A stretch of 64,000 nt of DNA from Alphaproteobacteria bacterium (GTDB taxonomy: Bacteria > Pseudomonadota > Alphaproteobacteria > Micropepsales > Micropepsaceae). The translations under genes and the position numbers were made by a program. The stretch spans positions 1-64,000 of the forward strand of contig JADZAI010000009.1 of assembly GCA_020852655.1 (NCBI GenBank), in the 5' to 3' direction. Below, in pieces: positions 58,638-64,000 of the stretch. How positions within the stretch are numbered: the first letter of the stretch is position 1; each line of letters starts with the position of its first letter. A model generated the notes under the pieces. The model saw only the letters and a program-made list of their open reading frames with translations. It was not told where the DNA came from and ran no database searches.

Positions 58638-59444
58638 TCAGGCCGCCTTGGCGAGGATCTTGAGCAGCGCGGCGTGCAGGCGTTCGTCGCCGCTCGCAAC
58701 CACCTGCCCACCTTCCTGCGGATCGCCGCCGGACCACGTCGTCATGACGCCGCCGGCGCCTTCGATGATCGGGATGAGGGCCTGCACGTCCCATGCCTTC
58801 AGCGCCGACTCGACGACGGCATCCATCAAGCCCATGGCGACGAGGCCATAGGCGTAGCAGTCGCCGCCGAAGCGGGTCATGCGCACCCTGGCGTCGATCT
58901 GGCGGAAGGCGGCCTGTTCGCCGTCGCTGAAATAGCTCCACGGATGCGTCGAGGAGATCACGGCGTCCTTCAGCGACGCGCAGGGGCGCGTCTTCAGGCG
59001 CCGCGTCACGCCGCGCGCCCGGAATTCCGTGCGGCCGTCATAGGCGATCCAGCGCTCGCCGGTGAAGGGCTGGTCGAGCACGCCAAGGACGGGCCGCTCG
59101 CCGTCGTTGAGGCCGATGAGCGTGCCCCATTGCGGGCCGCCGGTGATGAAGGCCCGCGTGCCGTCGATCGGATCGAGCACCCAGGTCCACGGCGACCGGC
59201 CCTTCTCGTGGCCATGCTCCTCCCCGAGGACGCCGTGGTCCGGATAGGTGCTGCGGATCAGGGCGCGGATCGCGTGCTCGGCCTCCTGGTCGGCCAGCGT
59301 GACGGGGTCATAGGCCTGGCCCGCCTTGCCGCCCTTGTCTTCGACCGCCAGCTCCGAGCGGAAATACGGAAGGATCGCCGCGCCGCTCGCGTCGGCGAGG
59401 CGATGCGCGAACCGGGCGTATTCGGAAAGGGGGGACTGGGTCAC
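58638..59444 (-). CDS. hisN: Inositol monophosphatase family; probably histidinol-phosphatase
   Basis: A Mg2+-dependent phosphatase, 268 residues. Metal-ligand blocks: GEEHG (Glu), WVLDPIDGTRAF (Asp-Pro-Ile-Asp) and WDVQALIPIIEGAGG (Asp). The spacing and the WDVQAL segment suit the HisN branch, which removes phosphate from histidinol phosphate; IMPase or CysQ activity remains possible. Convergent with the catabolic operon by 13 bases and not part of it. Confidence 0.88.
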   Translation of the reverse strand: MTQSPLSEYARFAHRLADASGAAILPYFRSELAVEDKGGKAGQAYDPVTLADQEAEHAIRALIRSTYPDHGVLGEEHGHEKGRSPWTWVLDPIDGTRAFITGGPQWGTLIGLNDGERPVLGVLDQPFTGERWIAYDGRTEFRARGVTRRLKTRPCASLKDAVISSTHPWSYFSDGEQAAFRQIDARVRMTRFGGDCYAYGLVAMGLMDAVVESALKAWDVQALIPIIEGAGGVMTTWSGGDPQEGGQVVASGDERLHAALLKILAKAA

Positions 59445-59487
59445 ATCCCTTCATCGCCAATGCACGCGGCGGGTCAATAGCGGGGAG

Positions 59488-59532
59488 TGTCAGGATATTC
59501 TTGACAAACGATCTGTCAGGAATATCCTGACA
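59488..59532 (+). promoter_or_regulatory. Twin 19-bp operators over the promoter of the zinc-finger/HTH gene
   Basis: Site 1, TGTCAGGATATTCTTGACA (59488-59506), and site 2, TGTCAGGAATATCCTGACA (59514-59532), are near-perfect palindromes; one is the reverse complement of the other with one mismatch. Centres are 26 bases apart. The last six bases of site 1 are a consensus -35 TTGACA, and TATCCT (59523-59528) in site 2 is a fair -10, 16 bases on. So both promoter elements are covered by an operator. Confidence 0.75.
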
Positions 59533-59553
59533 TGACAACCGGAGGATCGGCCC

Positions 59554-59967
59554 ATGCCACGCAAGAGCAGGCCCAAGCTATTCTGTTCGTTCTGCCGCAA
59601 GCCTTCCGACGTCGTGGCGAAGCTCATCGCCGGCCCCGGCGTCTTCATCTGCAACGAATGTGTCGGCCTCTGCGTCGACATCATCGCCAAGTCTCCGCCC
59701 CCCTCCGATCCGGCCGTCCCCGAGAAGGAACCGGCCGACTTCGACAAGATCATGAAGGACGCCGAAACCCAGCTACTGAACACCTGGAAAGCGCTCGACG
59801 ACGACACGCTGCTGAAGGGCCTTGGCGCCTCGGAGAGCGCCGTGGAGGGATCGCGCAAGGTCCTCCAGAGCCAGATCGACATCCTGCGCGAACGCAAGGT
59901 GAGCTGGGCGCAGATCGGCGATGCGCTCGACATTTCGCGGCAGGCGGCGTGGGAACGCTTCGGCTGA
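59554..59967 (+). CDS. ClpX-type C4 zinc finger/HTH protein, 137 aa
   Basis: Residues 8-47 are a ClpX-like zinc-binding domain, Cys11-x2-Cys14...Cys33-x2-Cys36, with LFCSFCRK and [11 protein letters not shown] Pro-rich linker follows, then helical [14 protein letters not shown], and a C-terminal helix-turn-helix [21 protein letters not shown] (115-136). There is no AAA+ domain, so this is not ClpX. The HTH and the twin palindromes over its promoter make autoregulation likely. A GGAGGATCGG site precedes the ATG. Confidence 0.88.
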   Translation: MPRKSRPKLFCSFCRKPSDVVAKLIAGPGVFICNECVGLCVDIIAKSPPPSDPAVPEKEPADFDKIMKDAETQLLNTWKALDDDTLLKGLGASESAVEGSRKVLQSQIDILRERKVSWAQIGDALDISRQAAWERFG

Positions 59968-60038
59968 GGTCTTCCGCCGGGATGGACATCGCGGCGAATT
60001 GCGCGATCCTGCCACAGGCAGAAGCGCGGGAGCATGCG

Positions 60039-60623
60039 ATGTCCCAGGACAACGAGCCGATCTTTCCGAGGGCTATCACCGACCAGGTGCGGGCGCGATG
60101 GGTGTCGTTCCTGCTGCTCGGCCTTGCGCTCACGCTGATGGGCGTGCTCGCCATCGCCCTGCCGGTCGTATCGAGCCTCGCGACAAGCCTCACGGTCGGC
60201 CTGCTCCTGGCCGTCGGCGGTGTGACCCATGCGGTACAGGCGTTCTGGACGCGGGACTGGCAGGGCTTTCTGTGGAATCTCGCGCTCGGCATCATCCAGA
60301 TCGTCGGCGGCGCGCTCATCTACATGCAGCCTTTCGCCGGCGCGGTGGCGATAACCATGCTGGTCGCCGTCGTGCTGCTCGTGCAGGGCGCGACGCAGTC
60401 GGCCCTCGCCTTCCGCGTCCGGCCGCATGACGGCTGGGGCTGGCTGCTGCTTTCCGGCCTCGTCGCGATCCTCGTGGGCGTGCTCCTCGCGACCCACCTC
60501 CCGGCCGCAAGTCTTTCAACGCCGGGCATCATGGTCGGCATTGCCCTCATATTCTCGGGTATGGCCTATCTGGCCATCGCGCTTGCGGCGCGGCGGATCG
60601 TCAAGCTGATGAGCGCGCCTTAG
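60039..60623 (+). CDS. HdeD family membrane protein, 194 aa
   Basis: Six hydrophobic helices in three hairpin pairs with the family motif GLALTLMGVLAIALP, LLLAVGGVTHAVQAF, LGIIQIVGGALIYMQP and GLVAILVGVLLATHLP. HdeD proteins are linked to acid stress in enterobacteria; the role here is unproven. I chose ATG giving MSQDNEP with a GCGGGAGC site; an in-frame ATG 19 codons upstream is possible. It is downstream of the zinc-finger gene and converges on typA. Confidence 0.86.
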   Translation: MSQDNEPIFPRAITDQVRARWVSFLLLGLALTLMGVLAIALPVVSSLATSLTVGLLLAVGGVTHAVQAFWTRDWQGFLWNLALGIIQIVGGALIYMQPFAGAVAITMLVAVVLLVQGATQSALAFRVRPHDGWGWLLLSGLVAILVGVLLATHLPAASLSTPGIMVGIALIFSGMAYLAIALAARRIVKLMSAP

Positions 60624-62453
60624 CTAGGCGTCGACCTTTTCGGCGCGCTTGCGCATGTGCGGGACGAGTTCGCGCTTGCGCAGGCGGATCGACTTCGGGG
60701 TGACTTCGACCAGTTCGTCGGTGTCGATATAGGCGATCGCCTGCTCCAGCGTCATCTGGCGGTGGGGCGTGAGGCGGACGGCTTCGTCCTTGCCGGCGGC
60801 CCGGAAGTTCGTGAGCTGCTTCGACTTCAGCGGGTTCACGTCCATATCGTTGTCGCGGGCGTTCTCGCCGATGATCATGCCCTGGTAGAGCCTGGTGCCG
60901 GTGGTGACGAACAGCGTGCCGCGCTCTTCCAAGTACCAGAGCGCATAGGTCACGGCCTCGCCGTCCTCGAGGCTGATCAGTACGCCGCGCGGGCGGCCTT
61001 CGAGCGCGCCCTTGTAGGGACCGTAATCCTTGAACACGCGGTTCATGATGCCGGTGCCGCGCGTGTCGGTAAGGAACTGGCCGTGATAGCCGATGAGGCC
61101 GCGCGACGGGGCATAGAAGGTGATGCGCGTCTTGCCGGCGCCGGTCGGGCGCATGTCGGTCATCTCGGCTTTGCGCAGGGCCATCTTCTCGATGACGATG
61201 CCGGTATAGGCGTCGTCGACGTCGACGAAGACCTCTTCCATCGGCTCCAGCCGCTCGCCCGTCGTCTCGTCATTGCGGAACAGCACGCGGGGGCGCGAGA
61301 TCGAGAGCTCGAAGCCCTCGCGGCGCATGGATTCGATCAGCACGCCGAGCTGCAATTCGCCGCGGCCCGAGACTTCGAAGGCATCCTTCGACGCGCTTTC
61401 CTTCACCTTGATCGCGACATTGCCTTCGGCCTCGCGGAACAGGCGGTCGCGGATTACGCGGCTCTGCACCTTGTCGCCTTCGCGCCCGGCGAGCGGGGAA
61501 TCGTTGACGCCGACGGTGATCGAGATGGTCGGCGGATCGACGGGAATCGCGTGCAGCGGCTCCTCGACGGTCACGTCGCACAGCGTGTCGGCGACGCTCG
61601 CGACGCTGAGGCCGGCGATCGACACGATGTCGCCCGCCTCGCCGCGTTCGATCGGCTGGCGGTTGAGGCCGCGGAAGGCGAGGATCTTGGTGATGCGCGC
61701 GTTTTCCAGCTTCTCGCCGGCCGCGTTCAGCGCCTTGATCTGCTTGTTCGGCGCGATCACGCCGCTTTCGATGCGGCCGGTGAGGATGCGGCCGAGATAG
61801 GGATCGGCCTGGATCGTCGTCACCAGCATCTTGAACGGATGGTCTTCGGTCGCGAGCGCCGCGACCTTCGGCGCCGGCACGTAGGAGACGATCTTCTCGA
61901 ACAGCGGTGTCAGGCTGGTGCGCTCGTCCTTGAGGTCGTTCACGGCCCAGCCGTTGCGGCCCGAGGCGTAGAGGACCGGGAAGTCGAGCTGGTCGTCGGC
62001 GGCTTCGAGGGCCAGGAACAGATCGAAGATCTCTTCCAGCACTTCCTCGTGGCGGGCGTCCTGGCGGTCGATCTTGTTGATGACGACGATCGGCTTCAGC
62101 CCCAGCTTCAGCGCCTTGGAGAGCACGAACTTGGTCTGCGGCATCACGCTTTCGGCCGCATCGACCAGCAGGCAGACGCCGTCGACCATCGAGAGGATGC
62201 GCTCCACCTCGCCGCCGAAATCGGCGTGGCCGGGGGTGTCGACGATGTTGATGCGGACGCCCTGCCACTCGACGCTGGTCGCCTTCGCAAGAATGGTAAT
62301 CCCGCGCTCGCGCTCCTGGTCATTGGAGTCCATGGCGCGTTCCTGAACCTGCTGGTTCTCGCGGAAGGTGCCGGACTGCTTCAGAAGCTGGTCGACCAGG
62401 GTCGTCTTGCCGTGGTCGACATGCGCGATGATCGCGATGTTGCGCAGTTCCAT
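60624..62453 (-). CDS. typA: Translational GTPase TypA/BipA
   Basis: A 609-residue ribosome-binding GTPase. G1 AHVDHGKTT at 10-18, G2 with RERGITI, G3 DTPGHADFGGE and G4 NKID all present, followed by EF-G-like domains and the TypA-specific C-terminus (VRLTPHRQMTLEQAIAYI split). It assists ribosome assembly and stress adaptation. Start follows TGGAATG. Convergent with HdeD: the two stop codons abut. Confidence 0.96.
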   Translation of the reverse strand: MELRNIAIIAHVDHGKTTLVDQLLKQSGTFRENQQVQERAMDSNDQERERGITILAKATSVEWQGVRINIVDTPGHADFGGEVERILSMVDGVCLLVDAAESVMPQTKFVLSKALKLGLKPIVVINKIDRQDARHEEVLEEIFDLFLALEAADDQLDFPVLYASGRNGWAVNDLKDERTSLTPLFEKIVSYVPAPKVAALATEDHPFKMLVTTIQADPYLGRILTGRIESGVIAPNKQIKALNAAGEKLENARITKILAFRGLNRQPIERGEAGDIVSIAGLSVASVADTLCDVTVEEPLHAIPVDPPTISITVGVNDSPLAGREGDKVQSRVIRDRLFREAEGNVAIKVKESASKDAFEVSGRGELQLGVLIESMRREGFELSISRPRVLFRNDETTGERLEPMEEVFVDVDDAYTGIVIEKMALRKAEMTDMRPTGAGKTRITFYAPSRGLIGYHGQFLTDTRGTGIMNRVFKDYGPYKGALEGRPRGVLISLEDGEAVTYALWYLEERGTLFVTTGTRLYQGMIIGENARDNDMDVNPLKSKQLTNFRAAGKDEAVRLTPHRQMTLEQAIAYIDTDELVEVTPKSIRLRKRELVPHMRKRAEKVDA

Positions 62454-62575
62454 TCGAGTGCTCGATTCGGGGCAATACCGCGTGGCGCGTCAATGTTACG
62501 CGCGCGTGACAAGGCCCAATTGTTGCCGGAGTTGGCGCGCCTTATATGGGGTGCTGTTGATCGAGGCAAGGCAGA

Positions 62576-63511
62576 GTGGACGCACGCAGCGGCGTTAATT
62601 TCCGCGCTTTTTCAAGGTTCGCGACCGCGCTTCTGGCCGGCGGGTTCGCTGCGACCGGCGCGCTGGCCTCGGACGTGCCGCTCACACTGACCGATCGCGG
62701 GTTCCCGATCGTGGAGGTCGCGATCAACGGCGCAGGGCCGTTTCCGATGGTTCTCGACACCGCCGCCGGGATCACGACGGTCACGACACCCGTCAAGGAC
62801 GAACTCGGCCTCGCGAATATCGGGCGCATGCCGCAGCCGGTGCAGTTGGCCGGCGGGCCTCAGGCCGTCGATCTCTATGTGATGGGCCAGGTGACGCTGG
62901 GCGGCCGGTCGGCCCCGGCGCCGATCACCATCGTCCTCGACGCACCGATGAAATATGTCCGCGAGGCGCGGGGCATCCTGGGCATGAATGTCCTGTCGCA
63001 CTTCTCGCTGGATATCGACCAGCCCGGCAAGCGTATCGTCCTCTATGAGCCGGGCGCCCTGCCGGCCTCCGGGTCCGACTGGTCGATGCTGCCGGTCGCC
63101 AAGCGCTGGGATCATTTCCTGGTGGTCGACGCGGTGGTGAACGGCATCGCGGTCAAGGCGGTCATCGACACCGGCGCCAACGAGACCATCCTGAACGGCA
63201 AGCTTCGCGACGCGCTGGGCATCGTCGAAGGCGGACCGGGTGTGACGGCAGGCAATCTGGCACTGACCGACACGCAGAGCCTCAAGGCCACGATCGGTCC
63301 CATCACGCTCGACCGGACGACGTGGGACACGCTGAAGGTCCAGGCCGCCGATCTGCCGCTGTTCAAGGCGCTCGGCGTCAGCGAGGCGCCCGGGATGATC
63401 CTCGGCAACGACGCGCTCAAGCAGGTGCGGCTGTTCGTCGACTATGCCGGCGACAAGATCTACCTGACGCGGCCCGCCGCGCCCGCCCTGATCGGTTCCG
63501 AGGCGCCCTAG
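62576..63511 (+). CDS. Two-lobed clan AA aspartic protease, exported, 311 aa
   Basis: A signal peptide (FATALLAGGFAATGALA) is followed by two retropepsin-like lobes in one chain: lobe 1 has D61-T-A with ILGMNVL at 134-140, lobe 2 has D198-T-G with a later MILGND. Two catalytic aspartates per chain resemble pepsins rather than the single-lobe bacterial type. The first motif DTA is a slight change from DTG. GTG start. Substrate unknown; a periplasmic role is likely. Confidence 0.87.
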   Translation: MDARSGVNFRAFSRFATALLAGGFAATGALASDVPLTLTDRGFPIVEVAINGAGPFPMVLDTAAGITTVTTPVKDELGLANIGRMPQPVQLAGGPQAVDLYVMGQVTLGGRSAPAPITIVLDAPMKYVREARGILGMNVLSHFSLDIDQPGKRIVLYEPGALPASGSDWSMLPVAKRWDHFLVVDAVVNGIAVKAVIDTGANETILNGKLRDALGIVEGGPGVTAGNLALTDTQSLKATIGPITLDRTTWDTLKVQAADLPLFKALGVSEAPGMILGNDALKQVRLFVDYAGDKIYLTRPAAPALIGSEAP

Positions 63512-64000
63512 CAGGTCAGCAGGTCGTAGCAATCGGCGTCCTTGAGGACCTTGGCGAGGTCCGGGGCCTGCTCCAGCGCGGTCCTGGCCTTGGCCCGTAT
63601 CTCGCCCACCGATTTGACATGATATTTCTGCGGCGCCTGGCTGAACGGCGCGCCGCCCAACTGGACCTCGAACCAGTCGCTGCCGGATTGGACGGCCTTC
63701 ATGTTGGCATCCGCCCAGGGCAGATAGCGCCGCGCGACCTCTTCCTGGAGCAGCGGCGTGAGCGTGCCGCTGAGCTTGTCCCACGGCTCGAACTCGCCGA
63801 GCACGACGGGCGACGCCATGCGCGCCACCCAGGCCATGGTATGCGGGAAATGCTGCATGATCGCTTGCGGCGTCGGATCGCTGGCGAGCTCGTAGAGCTG
63901 CGCGGCCCAGCCGAGATCGGCAAGGCAAGGCCGGCCGCCGAAGAGATAAGGCCGCCAGGTCAGGTGCGCCTCGGCGATCTCGAGCTGACGAAGGAAGGAG
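63508..64000 (-). CDS. Glutathione S-transferase C-terminal part (cut by window edge)
   Basis: The frame continues past the right edge. In view are about 164 residues of the helical GST C-terminal domain: FLRQLEIAEAHLTWRPYLFGGRPC, ADLGWAAQLYEL and the ending DADCYDLLTC. The LFGGRPxLADLG segment is the family N-capping box region. The thioredoxin-like N-terminal half lies outside. The stop overlaps that of the aspartic protease gene by three bases, so the two converge. Confidence 0.85.
   Translation of the reverse strand, partial: SFLRQLEIAEAHLTWRPYLFGGRPCLADLGWAAQLYELASDPTPQAIMQHFPHTMAWVARMASPVVLGEFEPWDKLSGTLTPLLQEEVARRYLPWADANMKAVQSGSDWFEVQLGGAPFSQAPQKYHVKSVGEIRAKARTALEQAPDLAKVLKDADCYDLLTC

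Noticed and set aside
59554-59967. Call as ClpX fragment or pseudogene
   Set aside because: It has its own start, binding site, promoter and a C-terminal HTH, and ends cleanly; it is a separate protein, not a truncated ClpX.
60657-62690. Plus-strand frame of 677 codons over typA
   Set aside because: Antisense shadow of a full-length, motif-complete GTPase gene.

Overview
This window is high-GC DNA (about two thirds G+C by eye) that looks like the chromosome of a free-living alphaproteobacterium. Supporting signs are the 41-residue form of ribosomal protein L36, a glcDEF glycolate oxidase set, a glycerate kinase/pyruvate kinase pair, a DUF1244 protein, paired MltB-type transglycosylases and a pbpC/alpha-2-macroglobulin pair. 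The order within the class cannot be fixed from this sequence. No rRNA, tRNA, CRISPR array or prophage was found. The left edge cuts an IS5-type transposase and the right edge cuts a glutathione S-transferase.

Layout. 0-7 kb: transposase tail, secreted S9 peptidase, a 941-residue RTX protein and a cyclopropane fatty acid synthase. 7.3-8.7 kb: a repeat island of palindromic elements that share TGTCAT/ATGACA ends, a 127-bp tandem duplication and a GIY-YIG protein. 8.7-17.3 kb: methyltransferase, a redoxin-oxygenase fusion, formylglutamate amidohydrolase family protein, glycerate kinase and pyruvate kinase, a second repeat block, an acyltransferase gene broken by one amber codon, and a PhyH-type oxygenase. 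17.4-22.2 kb: TPR protein, glcF, glcE, glcD and rpmJ. 22.3-34 kb: three type II toxin-antitoxin pairs, tandem lytic transglycosylases, a P450 followed at once by a rubredoxin, a potassium channel, a possible PcfJ-like protein and a CoA-transferase/acyl-CoA dehydrogenase operon. 34-38.8 kb: MFS carrier, enoyl-CoA hydratase and a three-gene zinc-ribbon/membrane/SPFH module. 38.9-46.1 kb: PBP1C and a lipid-anchored-type alpha-2-macroglobulin. 46.4-49.8 kb: an unfamiliar exported protein built from 38-residue repeats, topoisomerase IB, and a TMEM165/GDT1 transporter behind a yybP-ykoY manganese riboswitch.

49.8-58.6 kb is a catabolic island. A divergent SDR gene faces a run of nine tightly packed forward genes: Rieske oxygenase, SDR, luciferase-like monooxygenase, TetR regulator, SDR, two NTF2-fold proteins, an APH-like kinase and two SDRs that lack normal catalytic residues. 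A TCTAAT-N4-ATTAGA palindrome in the divergent promoter is a good candidate TetR operator. The substrate cannot be read from the sequence. 58.6-64 kb holds an inositol-monophosphatase family enzyme, a small ClpX-type zinc-finger/HTH protein with two near-identical 19-bp operators over its own promoter, HdeD, TypA/BipA and a two-lobed aspartic protease.

The most noteworthy items are the 38-residue repeat protein, the zinc-finger/HTH regulator with its twin operators, the inverted-repeat element read in frame inside pbpC, the catabolic island with inactive-looking SDRs, the P450-rubredoxin pair and the manganese riboswitch. Function calls rest on reading motifs and recalling families; no database search was run.
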